This document shows, piece by piece, positions 1 through 8,523 of a stretch of 64,000 nt of DNA. The stretch spans positions 62,001 to 126,000 of the forward strand of contig NZ_SZVW01000021.1 in assembly GCF_007655005.1 (NCBI RefSeq), written 5' to 3'. The stretch's first letter is position 1. Each line of letters opens with the position of its first letter. This stretch comes from Streptomyces tibetensis. GTDB taxonomy: Bacteria; Actinomycetota; Actinomycetes; Streptomycetales; Streptomycetaceae. Under the pieces are notes generated by a model. It searched no databases and had not been told where the DNA came from. It saw only the letters and a list, made by a program, of their open reading frames with translations. The position numbers and the translations under genes were made by a program.

Positions 1-567
1 TTCGCCCACCGCGCCCCGGAGGAGGTGTCCCTCGACGACGTGGCGGAGGCGGCCGGGGTCTCGCGACCGCTGGTGTACCGGTACTTCCCGGGCGGCAAGC
101 AGCAGCTCTACGAGGCCGCCCTGCGCTCCGCCGCCGACGAGCTCCAGCACTGCTTCGACGAACCCCGCGAGGGCCCGCTCCTGCCCCGTCTGTCCCGTGC
201 CCTCGACCGCTACCTCGCCTTCGTCGACCAGCACGACACCGGCTTCAGCGCCCTCCTCCAGGGCGGCAGCGTCGTGGAGACGTCCCGCACCACCGCCATC
301 GTCGACGGTGTACGCCGTGTCGCCGCCGAGCACATCGTCAGCCACCTGGGCGTCACCGGCCCCGGTCCCGGCCTGCGCATGACCATCCGCATGTGGATCA
401 CGGCCGTGGAGGCGTCGTCGCTCATCTGGCTCGACGAGGACAAGCAGCCCCCCGCCGGGGAGCTCCGCGACTGGCTCGTCGAGCAGTTCGTGGCGATGCT
501 GTCGGTGACCGCCCGCCGCGACCCGCAGACCGACGCCCTGGTCCGGGCGCTCGCGGAGAATCCCTGA
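1..567 (+). CDS. TetR-family transcriptional regulator (5' end outside window)
   Basis: The reading frame is open from base 1, so the true start lies upstream of the window; at least 188 residues are visible. The N-terminal part is the second half of a TetR DNA-binding domain: SLDDVAEAAGVSRPLVYRYF followed by the GGKQQLYEAAL helix, the usual HTH plus recognition helix. The remainder is a helical ligand-binding region without identifiable ligand residues. It would act as a dimeric repressor responding to an unknown small molecule. The next gene starts 11 bases after its stop and may be co-transcribed. The target cannot be judged because the upstream region is missing. Confidence 0.85.
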   Translation, partial: FAHRAPEEVSLDDVAEAAGVSRPLVYRYFPGGKQQLYEAALRSAADELQHCFDEPREGPLLPRLSRALDRYLAFVDQHDTGFSALLQGGSVVETSRTTAIVDGVRRVAAEHIVSHLGVTGPGPGLRMTIRMWITAVEASSLIWLDEDKQPPAGELRDWLVEQFVAMLSVTARRDPQTDALVRALAENP

Positions 568-577
568 CACTGATCCC

Positions 578-877
578 GTGAGAAGCGAAGACACCCCCTT
601 CGAGGGCGGCCCCATGGACGGCAGGCTCCTGCCCGTCCTCCTGGGCATCACCGGCCACCCGCCCAAGACGTACCGCATCCCCGTCCCGGACCCCGACGGC
701 GGACCGGACGCCGTGCTCGTCTACCGCCGCGTGCCGCGAGGACCGGGCAAGATCGGCCTGTCCCACCGCTGGAAGTACGCGTACGCCCCCGAGGGCGTCC
801 CGCCCCGCCGGCTCAACTGGCCCTGGTCGAAGCCAGCCGCCACGCCGCCCGGCAAGCCGGACGACGCCGACGGGTGA
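578..877 (+). CDS. Small hypothetical protein
   Basis: Encodes 99 residues from a GTG eleven bases after the TetR stop. An internal ATG at codon 13 (MDGRLLPV) is an alternative start. It is rich in Pro, Gly and Arg, with no signal peptide or membrane segment. Aromatic and basic residues cluster in the second half (HRWKYAYAPEGV). I do not recognise the family. Third positions are overwhelmingly G/C, which supports real coding. The closeness to the TetR gene suggests one transcript; no function can be assigned. Confidence 0.6.
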   Translation: MRSEDTPFEGGPMDGRLLPVLLGITGHPPKTYRIPVPDPDGGPDAVLVYRRVPRGPGKIGLSHRWKYAYAPEGVPPRRLNWPWSKPAATPPGKPDDADG

Positions 878-983
878 CCCCGTTGAGCCGAACCGCGCAC
901 ACCCACCGCGCGCGGCGCACGCAACCGCCTGATCCTCACGGTGTCCGGCGGCACCACGCCGCCCCCGTAGCGGAGGTGATGGC

Positions 984-2291
984 ATGTCAGGAAAGCTGCT
1001 GCGTCTGGTCTGCATCGCGGCGACGGCGGCCGGAACCGCCCTGGTACCCGTCCTGGCGCCCGTCCAGGCCGCGGCCGTACCCGAGCCGGACAAGGAACAG
1101 CGCAAGGTCGCGGACCTCCTGACGGATCTTCAGGGGCTGTACCGGAAGGCCGAGGAGGCCACCGAGGCCTACAACGCCACCGAGGAGAAGCTGACGAAGC
1201 AGCGCGCCGAGACCGACCGTCTGGACCGCGCCCTCGCTCGCGCCCGGCTCTCCTTGCACGACAGCCGGGGCGAGGCCGGCCGACTGGCCCGGCAGCAGTA
1301 CCAGAGCAGCACCGACCTCTCCCCCTACGTCCACCTGCTCCTGGCCCGCGATCCGCAGCACGCGATCGACCAGGGCCATGTGATCGGCCGGCTCGCGCAG
1401 GAACGGGCCGGCACCATCACCCGGCTGACCGGCAACGAGCACAAGGCCCACGAACTGGCTCGCAAGGCCCGCGGCGCCCTCGACCGGCAGCTCGCCCTCA
1501 CCGAGCGGCGCAGGAAAGAACGGGACGAGGTCCGCACCCGCCTCCACGACGTCGAGAAACTGCTCGCCTCCCTCAGCCGTGAACAGCTCACCACGCTGGC
1601 CGAGTTGGAGCGGAAGGGCATCGAGAAGGCACAGTCGGAGTTCATCGCGTCGGGCGCGCTGGGCAGCGAAGACAGCCCGGGCGACATGGACGACGGTGGC
1701 AGCGGCGACAGCAGCGAAAACGGCGAGAACGGCGAGAACGGCAACAGCAGTGAGAACGGCGACGGCAGCGAGAACGGCAAGAACAGAGGCAGCCGCTGGA
1801 GCGGCAACACCGGCCGCGCCCCGTCCGCCGAGGGCCGCCGGGCCGTGCGCTACGCCGTGCGACAGCTCGGCAAGCCGTACGAGTGGGGCGCGGAGGGCCC
1901 GCGCACGTACGACTGCTCGGGGCTGACCTCGCAGGCGTGGGCCGAGGCCGGGACGCCCGTCCCCCGGACCAGCCAGGAGCAGTGGAAGCAGCTGGAGCGG
2001 ATCCCGCTGGACCGACTGCGCCCCGGCGACCTGGTCGTGTACTTCACGAAGGCCACGCACGTGGCGCTCTACCTCGGCGACGGCATGGTCGTCCATGCGC
2101 CCCGTCCGGGCGCGAAGGTGAAGGCGTCACCGATCGCGGCCAACCCGGTCCTGGGTGCCGTACGGCCGGACCCGGCCGGGGAGCCCCTGCGGCGTTACGA
2201 GCCGCCGGAGCTCCCCGAGGGTGCGACGGACGGGTCCGACGAGGGCTACGACGGTTACGCGGCGCCCGCGCCGGACACCTCGGCCAGGTAG
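984..2291 (+). CDS. Secreted NlpC/P60 peptidoglycan endopeptidase
   Basis: A 435-residue exported cell-wall hydrolase predicted to cut peptide cross-bridges in peptidoglycan. Residues 1-31 are a Sec signal peptide ending near VQAAA. Residues 35-225 are charged, heptad-rich coiled coil, as in RipA/RpfB-type hydrolases. Residues 232-275 are a low-complexity Gly/Ser/Glu/Asn linker. The C-terminal NlpC/P60 domain carries the catalytic Cys311 in YDCSG, His359 in THVALYLG and His371 in VVHAP. The start is fixed by a strong GGAGGTGAT site just upstream of the ATG. Its 3' end overlaps the convergent flavoprotein gene by 37 bases. In this family the coiled coil usually restrains activity or directs localisation at septa; that is inferred here. 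Confidence 0.93.
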   Translation: MSGKLLRLVCIAATAAGTALVPVLAPVQAAAVPEPDKEQRKVADLLTDLQGLYRKAEEATEAYNATEEKLTKQRAETDRLDRALARARLSLHDSRGEAGRLARQQYQSSTDLSPYVHLLLARDPQHAIDQGHVIGRLAQERAGTITRLTGNEHKAHELARKARGALDRQLALTERRRKERDEVRTRLHDVEKLLASLSREQLTTLAELERKGIEKAQSEFIASGALGSEDSPGDMDDGGSGDSSENGENGENGNSSENGDGSENGKNRGSRWSGNTGRAPSAEGRRAVRYAVRQLGKPYEWGAEGPRTYDCSGLTSQAWAEAGTPVPRTSQEQWKQLERIPLDRLRPGDLVVYFTKATHVALYLGDGMVVHAPRPGAKVKASPIAANPVLGAVRPDPAGEPLRRYEPPELPEGATDGSDEGYDGYAAPAPDTSAR

Positions 2292-3517
2292 GCCTGCGTC
2301 TTGTCCGGGTCGTAGAAGAAGTTCTCGAAGTCGGCCGGGTTGTCGAAGCCGCCTGCGAAGCGGTCGGCGACCGGCTGGAGCTCACCGGCGGCGCCGATGA
2401 GGTTCAGGATGTGCTCCGGCGGCGGCGCGAGCATCGCGTTGGTCCACTTGGTGACGTGCTGGGCCGTGTTCCAGTAGCGGTCGAAGGTCGCCCGCATCCA
2501 CTCCTCGTCGAACGGCTTGTCGCCGTGCTCGACGATCGAGGCGAGGTAGGCGGCCGCGCACTTGGACGCCGAGTTGGAGCCCTGTCCGGTGATGGGGTCG
2601 TTGGCCACGACGACGTCCGCCACTCCGAGCACGAGCCCGCCGCCGGGGAGGCGGCCGATCGGGTTGCGGACGGTGGGGGCGTAGCGGCCGGCCAGGGTGC
2701 CGCCGGCGTCGGTCAGTTCGACCTTGGTGGCCCGCGCGTACTCCCAGGGGACGTACCGCTCCATGAGTTCCAGGGTCAGGGAGAGGTGCTCCGCGGGGTC
2801 CTTCACGCCGTTGAAGGCGTCGAGCGGACCGCCGGGTATGCCCTCCCAGAACAGGATGTCGGCGCGGCCGGAGGTGGTCAGGGTCGGCATGACGAACAGT
2901 TCGCCGACGCCCGGCACGAGGTTGCAGCGGACCGCCTCGGTGCCCGGGTGCTCGGGGCGAGGGCCCAGGCCGTGGACGTACGACACGGCCAGCGCGCGCT
3001 GCGGCTCGCTGTAGGGGGAGCGCTCGGCGTCGCGGCCGAACATCTGGACCAGCTCACCCTTGCCTGCCGCGACAAGCACCAGGTCGTAGGTGCGGGAGAA
3101 GTAGTCGAGGTCGCCGACGGCCGCGCCGTGGATGACGAGCTGGCCGCCGCGCTGGGCGAACGTCTCCATCCAGCCGGCCATCTTCACGCGCTGGTCGACG
3201 GACTGGGCGTATCCGTCGAGCCTGCCCAGCCAGTCGATGGCACGGGCGGCAGGGCCTTCGGCCCAGGAGCCGGGGGCGGCGACCGAGACGCCGAGTCCTT
3301 CGATCTTCGGGGCCTGGGACTCCCAGAAGTTCAGCTGGAGATCGCGCTCGTGCTGCAGGGCCGTGTGGAACATGCACTGCGTGGACATGACCCGGCCGGT
3401 GCGGATCTCGTCCGCCGTCCGGTTGGACATCAGGGTGACCTCGTACCCCTGTGACTGGAGGCCGAGAGCGATCTGGAGCCCGGACTGACCGGCTCCGACG
3501 ACGAGTATCTTCCGCAT
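2255..3517 (-). CDS. Styrene-monooxygenase-like FAD-dependent oxygenase, conservon-linked
   Basis: A 420-residue single-component flavoprotein. The N-terminus has the dinucleotide motif VVGAGQSGLQIALGL (GxGxxG), and the body resembles StyA-type epoxidases, including the late FAD loop ANDPITGQGSNSASKCAAAY. StyA enzymes use FADH2 from a separate reductase to epoxidise alkenes or oxidise indoles; no reductase gene is adjacent. It starts 13 bases after the conservon GTPase stop on the same strand, so it is very probably the fifth gene of that operon. Several conservons end in a cytochrome P450 gene, and an oxygenase in this slot fits that pattern. The substrate is unknown. Confidence 0.82.
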   Translation of the reverse strand: MRKILVVGAGQSGLQIALGLQSQGYEVTLMSNRTADEIRTGRVMSTQCMFHTALQHERDLQLNFWESQAPKIEGLGVSVAAPGSWAEGPAARAIDWLGRLDGYAQSVDQRVKMAGWMETFAQRGGQLVIHGAAVGDLDYFSRTYDLVLVAAGKGELVQMFGRDAERSPYSEPQRALAVSYVHGLGPRPEHPGTEAVRCNLVPGVGELFVMPTLTTSGRADILFWEGIPGGPLDAFNGVKDPAEHLSLTLELMERYVPWEYARATKVELTDAGGTLAGRYAPTVRNPIGRLPGGGLVLGVADVVVANDPITGQGSNSASKCAAAYLASIVEHGDKPFDEEWMRATFDRYWNTAQHVTKWTNAMLAPPPEHILNLIGAAGELQPVADRFAGGFDNPADFENFFYDPDKTQAYLAEVSGAGAA

Positions 3518-3530
3518 GCGGGGCTGTCCT

Positions 3531-4178
3531 CTACTCGGGGGTTTCGTCGAGCGCGTGGCCCACCAGGGCCAGGAGGGTCTCGATCACGGAGATCCGGCGA
3601 CGCGCGTCCATGATCATGACAGGTATGTGTCGCGGGATGGTCAGGGCCTCCCGCACATCCTCCGGCTCGAACAGCTCACTGCCGTCGAAGTGGTTGACCG
3701 CGACCACGTACGGCAGTCCGGAGCTCTCGAAGTAGTCCAGGACCGGGAAGCAGTCCTTCAGGCGGCGGGTGTCCGCCAGCACGACCGCGCCGATCGCGCC
3801 GCGCACGATGTCGTCCCACATGAACCAGAACCGCTGCTGGCCCGGCGTGCCGAACAGGTAGAGCACCAGGTCGTCGTCGAGCGTGATGCGCCCGAAGTCC
3901 ATGGCGACCGTGGTGGTGGACTTGCCCGGCGTGGCGGTGAGGTCGTCGGTCGCCTCGCTCGCCTCGGTCATCAGCGCCTCGGTCTGCAGGGGCGTGATCT
4001 CCGAGACGGCGGTGACCAGCGTGGTCTTGCCCACGCCGAAGCCACCCGCCACCACGATCTTCGTGGCTATGGGGGCACGAGTGCGGTCCGTCTCCCACGC
4101 GTGCATGCTGTCGTCCGGCTGGACGAGCGGGGAGGAATTGGAGACGCCGTGAGCGGCGTCAGAGACGACGGAGTCCAC
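3531..4178 (-). CDS. cvnD: Conservon GTP-binding protein (CvnD-type)
   Basis: A 215-residue Ras-like small GTPase of the MglA/CvnD family. Visible motifs are the P-loop GGFGVGKTTLV near residue 45, a switch II motif FGTPGQQRFWFMW (Gly where classical Ras has Asp), and NHFD as the guanine-specificity motif. It starts 20 bases inside the preceding DUF742 gene and is followed after 13 bases by the flavin oxygenase. Known conservon proteins assemble as membrane-linked complexes resembling eukaryotic G-protein modules, with CvnD as the nucleotide-dependent output. Which cellular process this copy controls is not visible in the sequence. Confidence 0.92.
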   Translation of the reverse strand: MDSVVSDAAHGVSNSSPLVQPDDSMHAWETDRTRAPIATKIVVAGGFGVGKTTLVTAVSEITPLQTEALMTEASEATDDLTATPGKSTTTVAMDFGRITLDDDLVLYLFGTPGQQRFWFMWDDIVRGAIGAVVLADTRRLKDCFPVLDYFESSGLPYVVAVNHFDGSELFEPEDVREALTIPRHIPVMIMDARRRISVIETLLALVGHALDETPE

Positions 4179-4581
4179 TCAGCACCCTTTCCAGCAGAGC
4201 CCGGTCCGGGCGGCCCGTGCCATGGCCGGTGCCCGTTCCGTACACACGGATCTTTCCCTGGTCCGCGAGGTCGCTCAGGAGCACGCGGACCACGCCGAGC
4301 GGCATCTTCAGCAGCGCGGCGATCTCGGCCACCGTACGCATCCGGCGGCACAGTTCGACGATGGCCCTCAGTTCCGGCATGACCCGGGTGGAGAGGTGGC
4401 CGTTCGTCAGTTCCCTGCGCTCCTCCGGGGCGTCCAGCGCGGCCGTGCTCGCCACGAACGTCTCCACGAGGAGGACGTGGCCGAACCGGGTGCGGCCGCC
4501 GGTGAGCGAGTAGGGGCGGACCCGGGCGGGTTTGCGGTCACCGCCGCGGACCGGGAGGTGCTGCTTCGGCGTACTGCTCAT
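4159..4581 (-). CDS. cvnC: Conservon DUF742 protein (CvnC-type)
   Basis: A 140-residue protein with the DUF742 core: RPYSLTGGRTRFGHVLLVET, an ELRAIVELCRRMRTVAEIAA stretch and a winged-helix-like MPLGVVRVLLSDLADQGKIRV segment. These are hallmarks of CvnC, the third conservon component. Its ATG overlaps the stop of the Roadblock gene as ATGA, and its own 3' end overlaps the GTPase gene by 20 bases, so the three are translationally coupled. CvnC proteins are thought to bridge sensor and GTPase; some may bind DNA through the winged helix. That role is inferred from the family. Confidence 0.92.
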   Translation of the reverse strand: MSSTPKQHLPVRGGDRKPARVRPYSLTGGRTRFGHVLLVETFVASTAALDAPEERRELTNGHLSTRVMPELRAIVELCRRMRTVAEIAALLKMPLGVVRVLLSDLADQGKIRVYGTGTGHGTGRPDRALLERVLSGLRRL

Positions 4582-5102
4582 CGGGCACTCCCCGTCGTCT
4601 GGGAATCCTCCAGGGACTTCCGGAGCTCGCTGCGGAGTTCCGGGGTCAGGACGTGACCGGCGCGGCCGACGAACAGGGCCATGTGGTACGCCACCACGCT
4701 CATGTCGCAGTCCGCGGAGCCGTGGACGCCGAGCAGCGAGCCGTCGCTGATGGACATCACGAACAGGCTGCCCTCGTCCATCGCGATCATCGTGTGCCGG
4801 ACGCCGCCGAAGTCCATCAGCCGGGCGGCGCCGATGGTGAGGCTGCCGATGCCGGAGACGATGGTGGCCAGGTCGGCAGCGGAGCCGCGCGGGCCGGTGC
4901 GCTTGGTTCCGCGGGCCTGCAGGGCGTCCCGCGCCTCCTTGTTGCGGTGGTCGTCGGAGGAGAGCAGAAGCAGTCCGTCGGACGAGACGACCGCGACCGA
5001 GAGGATGCCGGGTACCTCCTCGACGAGGTTGGTCAGCAGCCAGTGCAGGTTGCGGGCCTCACTGCTCAGTCCGATCAGTCCGAAGGTACTGGGAGCGGTC
5101 AA
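4578..5102 (-). CDS. cvnB: Conservon Roadblock/LC7 protein (CvnB-type)
   Basis: A 174-residue protein with one Roadblock/LC7 domain: NLHWLLTNLVEEVPGILSVA, then VVSSDGLLLLSSDD and the later GSLFVMSISDGSLLGV. Roadblock proteins regulate Ras-like GTPases, as MglB does for MglA, so CvnB is the likely partner or GTPase-activating factor of the CvnD encoded downstream. The ATG overlaps the sensor kinase stop (ATGA), and its stop overlaps the CvnC start the same way. The C-terminal 35 residues are polar and may be disordered. Confidence 0.92.
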   Translation of the reverse strand: MTAPSTFGLIGLSSEARNLHWLLTNLVEEVPGILSVAVVSSDGLLLLSSDDHRNKEARDALQARGTKRTGPRGSAADLATIVSGIGSLTIGAARLMDFGGVRHTMIAMDEGSLFVMSISDGSLLGVHGSADCDMSVVAYHMALFVGRAGHVLTPELRSELRKSLEDSQTTGSAR

Positions 5103-8100
5103 CTGCTTGCCTCCTCGACTGTGCCCCCCGTGGATTCTTCGGATCCAGCTGGTCGTGCTGTGCCGGTGGCCGGCCGCTGGTGCGAGGCCGTCCCCTCGGC
5201 GATCTCCGCCTCCACGTCGCGGTACCCCGCCTGTGCGCCCTGGCGGAAGCCGCCGAGGCGGCGACGCAGGGCTTCGGCGTCGACGGAGCCGCTGCGCTGT
5301 CGCGGGGCGGTGGTCTGTGCGGTGATCTTCGGAGTGCGCTTGGGGAGGCCCTTGTCGGTGACGCGGTCCTCCTCCTCATCGGGCGCGCGCTCGTGCTCCG
5401 GGCTCTCGTCCCGGTCCACGCCACCCGTGTGGGCCCCGCCTTCGGGAGCGGGCTGACCGTACGGGCCGGTCTCGCCCGCGCGTGGAGCGACGTCGGGCGC
5501 GGGCCGCTCGTGCGGGCCGGTCTCGCCCGTACGGGAAGCGACCTCGGGAGCGTGCCGCTCGTGCGGGCCGGTCTCGGCACTGTCGACCGCGGGTCCGCGC
5601 CCCGTCGGGTCCGACTCCCCCGTCTGCGCCGGGATCAGCAGCTCCATCGTGGTCTCCGCGGGGGATTCCACGGGCGCGGCGGTCTCGTCCGGGTCGGCGT
5701 CTGCCTCCGACTCGGCGTGCGCCGTCGGCTCACCGGGCGCCGTCGGCTCGGCGGATACCGGCGGCTCGACGGATGCCGGCGGCTCGACGGATGCCGGCGG
5801 GGCCGCCGCCACCGGCGTCTCCGGCGCCTTGGGCGCGTCGGACGCCTCGGCCGGTTCCGGCTCCCCTGCCGGTTCCGGGTGCTGGGCGGCGGTGGTGATC
5901 TCGGCGGCTTCGCCCCGCTGGACCGCCTTCTCCGCCAGGGCCACCAGCGGGTCGTCGCCGGAGGCGCGTCCGTGCAGGACGTTGGAGTTGGCCTCGGCGT
6001 CGGCGCCCGGGAAGGAGTAGGAGTGGGCCGTTCCGGTGAGGGGGCCTGAGGTCGGTACGGCCACGGGCGGGGAGGCGGCGAGGAGCGTGCGCGGCAGGAC
6101 GACGACCGCCGCGACACCGCCCTGCTTCTGCTCGCGCAACTGGACGCGCACGCCGTGGCGGTGGGCGAGCCGGGCCACGACGTACAGGCCGAGGCCGAGA
6201 CCGTCCTCGCCCTCCTGGTCGTAGGGCGCCTCGGGGTCGAAGTCGGCCAGGCGGGAGTTGAGGCGCTCCAGCCGCTCCTCGGTCATGCCGATGCCCTCGT
6301 CCTGGACGGACAGCATGACCTCGCCGTTCTCCAGCAGCCAGCCGGAGATCTCGACGGGCAGGTCGGGCGGGGAGAACGAGGTGGCGTTCTCCATGAGTTC
6401 GGCCAGCAGATGGGACAGGTCGTCCGCGGCGAACCCGGCGATGTGCGCGTGCGGCGGCAGCGCGGCGATCCGGACCCGCTCGTAGCGCTCGATCTCGCTG
6501 ACCGCGGCACGGACGACGTCCACCAGCGGCACGGGCCCGGCGGTGTGCTGGACGTGCTCGGTGCCGGCCAGGACCAGCAGGTTCTCGCTGTGCCGGCGCA
6601 TGACCGTGGCGAAGTGGTCGAGCTTGAACAGCGTGGCGAGCCGGTCCGGGTCCTGCTCGCGCTCCTCCAGGTTCTCGATGACGGCCAGTTGCCGCTCGAC
6701 CAGGCCGAGGGTGCGCAGGGCGAGGTTGACGAACGTCCCGCCGATGGCGGTGCGCAACCGCTCCAGGTGGGCGGCGGACTCGGCGAGTTCGCCGCGCAGT
6801 TCCTCGCGCGCGTCGGCCATCTTCTGGCGCTGCCCGACCAGGTGCTTGCGGTCGGACTCCAGCGTGGCGATCCGCTCGGTGAGGGCGGCCGCGTGGGCGT
6901 GCAGGGCGTTGACGGAGCGGACGGCCTGGGCGAACTCGTCGTTGCGGCCGGTGAACTTCACCGGCTCCTCGGCCGCCGGGTCGTCGGCCTCGGCGAGGCG
7001 CTTGGACCCCAGCCGCAGGACCGCGAGCGGGCGGGTGAGGCTGCGGGCCATGCCCGTGGCGACGCCGACGGCGAGCAGCATGAGGGCGCCGAGGACGGCG
7101 ATGCGGATCTCCAGCGCGGTGACGTCGTCGTCGCGCAGCGCCTCGAGGTCCTTGGTGCGCCGGTCGTAGAGGGCCGACTCCACGCCGCGCATCAGGTCGA
7201 CGCGGGCGGACAGGGCCGCGTCCAGCTTCTTGGTGCTGGTGGCGAGGTCGGTGCGGGAGAACGTCGGCTGGTCGGTCAGGGTGGCGAGGTACTTGTCGGC
7301 GGAGTTGACCTCGGTGCCGGTGACCGTGGAGTCGAAGGAGGCGCGGGCCGGCTTGGGCGCGCTGCCGCGGAAGTCGGCCAGGGCCGCGTCGGAGCGCAGC
7401 CGGGCCTGCTGTGCGGCGGCGCTGAGGGCGTCACGCTGCCGGGTGTCGGCGTCCGAGGAGGTGGAGGTCTCGGTCGGCAGGCCGGTGACGGGGTCGATGA
7501 CCGCGCTCGTGCTGCGCGGCACGCTGAGCGCGGCGAGCAGCAGCCCGCGGGCCGCGGCGGCCTGCTGGACGGCGGAGTCCAGCTCGGCCAGCGCGTAACC
7601 GCCGGCACCGGCGCGCGGCGGGGTCTGCTGCGCCAGCTGCTCGGCCAGGTTGTGGAGTTCGGTGATGGCGCGGGAGTACGCCTGGTGCGCTTCGAGGGCG
7701 CTGCTCTTGCCGGTGAGCGCCGCCCTGCGCACGGCCGCTATGCCGTCGAGGTCCGAGCGGAGCGAGGCGGGCGTGTCGGTGTCGGAGCGCAGCTCCTCGA
7801 CCTGCCGGTCCACCCGGGCGCTGCGCTGCTCGGAGGGCGCCTTGGTCTTGGGGCGCCCGGCCGCGATGTAGGAGGTGACGTCGTCCCGTTCGTCGGCGAG
7901 GGAGTGTGCGAGGGCGAGCGCGTCCTGCGTCTGCTCCGCGAGGGTCACCAGTTCCTGGGAGTCGTGGAGCTGCCCGGAGGCGGCCAGGACGGACGGGGTG
8001 CCGGCACCGGCGATGGCCGCGGCGACCACGGCCACGGCCACGATCAGCCGGTTGCGTACGTGCGTGGGGCGGCCCGTGCCGGTGGGGGGCGTCGGCTCAG

Positions 8101-8167
8101 CGCCCTGAACGGGGGCCTTCTGCTTGCCTGTGCGACGAGGCCGCGTCTTCTGCACCGGTGCTCGCAT
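5099..8167 (-). CDS. cvnA: Conservon sensor kinase-like membrane protein (CvnA-type)
   Basis: About 1022 residues from the ATG at 8167 (MRAPVQKTRPRR); the open frame extends to 8323 and the start is uncertain. A basic N-terminus precedes membrane segment RNRLIVAVAVVAAAIAGAG. An extracytoplasmic helical region of the nitrate/nitrite-sensor type follows, then a second membrane segment (IAVLGALMLLAVGVATGM), HAMP, a coiled coil and a HATPase domain with N-box ELMENATSFSPP and G-boxes DEGIGM and GLGLGLYVVARLA. As usual for CvnA, no clear phospho-acceptor His block is seen. The last 330 residues are a Pro/Ala/Glu/Thr-rich tail with repeats such as VEPPASVEPPASVEPP and TGETGPHERPAPDVA. It heads the five-gene operon. 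Confidence 0.9.
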   Translation of the reverse strand: MRAPVQKTRPRRTGKQKAPVQGAEPTPPTGTGRPTHVRNRLIVAVAVVAAAIAGAGTPSVLAASGQLHDSQELVTLAEQTQDALALAHSLADERDDVTSYIAAGRPKTKAPSEQRSARVDRQVEELRSDTDTPASLRSDLDGIAAVRRAALTGKSSALEAHQAYSRAITELHNLAEQLAQQTPPRAGAGGYALAELDSAVQQAAAARGLLLAALSVPRSTSAVIDPVTGLPTETSTSSDADTRQRDALSAAAQQARLRSDAALADFRGSAPKPARASFDSTVTGTEVNSADKYLATLTDQPTFSRTDLATSTKKLDAALSARVDLMRGVESALYDRRTKDLEALRDDDVTALEIRIAVLGALMLLAVGVATGMARSLTRPLAVLRLGSKRLAEADDPAAEEPVKFTGRNDEFAQAVRSVNALHAHAAALTERIATLESDRKHLVGQRQKMADAREELRGELAESAAHLERLRTAIGGTFVNLALRTLGLVERQLAVIENLEEREQDPDRLATLFKLDHFATVMRRHSENLLVLAGTEHVQHTAGPVPLVDVVRAAVSEIERYERVRIAALPPHAHIAGFAADDLSHLLAELMENATSFSPPDLPVEISGWLLENGEVMLSVQDEGIGMTEERLERLNSRLADFDPEAPYDQEGEDGLGLGLYVVARLAHRHGVRVQLREQKQGGVAAVVVLPRTLLAASPPVAVPTSGPLTGTAHSYSFPGADAEANSNVLHGRASGDDPLVALAEKAVQRGEAAEITTAAQHPEPAGEPEPAEASDAPKAPETPVAAAPPASVEPPASVEPPVSAEPTAPGEPTAHAESEADADPDETAAPVESPAETTMELLIPAQTGESDPTGRGPAVDSAETGPHERHAPEVASRTGETGPHERPAPDVAPRAGETGPYGQPAPEGGAHTGGVDRDESPEHERAPDEEEDRVTDKGLPKRTPKITAQTTAPRQRSGSVDAEALRRRLGGFRQGAQAGYRDVEAEIAEGTASHQRPATGTARPAGSEESTGGTVEEASS

Positions 8168-8523
8168 TCCTGACTCGTGAACCCTTGGGCCCGGATGACG
8201 CTCCGTCAACTGGTGCGTACTCCCGGTACACTTCCCGACCCTCCCAGCGCCGGTGGGCAGCGCACGCGCATCACCTGACCCGCCACCCGAAGGAGTGAAC
8301 CCCGGACGGGAGTTGAGGGGCAAGTTCCGCAGACCCTTGCAGCGACCTTGTGCGGCACGCCGGTTGGACGACGGCGACGGCCGGTGGCAGTATTCGCCAC
8401 CACGCCTTCCCGGAACAAATCATTCCATCCCAAACCCGGCGTCTGACCTGCGCGGCTGCGCCGATCCGGCAACCGTTGCCAGTCCCTTGCGGACGTTGTG
8501 AAGGGCTCGTGCAGACTGGCTGG
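8168..8523. other. Intergenic region between conservon and phosphatase gene
   Basis: This 356-base spacer separates divergent genes and should hold both promoters. I see no RNA gene or strong hairpin. The stretch near 8415-8440 is comparatively A+T-rich (GGAACAAATCATTCCATCCC) and is the likeliest promoter location. GGAA-N5-TTCC is a short inverted repeat there. No known consensus could be assigned with confidence. Confidence 0.4.

Noticed and set aside
6155..8173. A 672-codon plus-strand frame opposite cvnA
   Set aside because: It has no recognisable domain, and the opposite strand encodes a clear sensor kinase.
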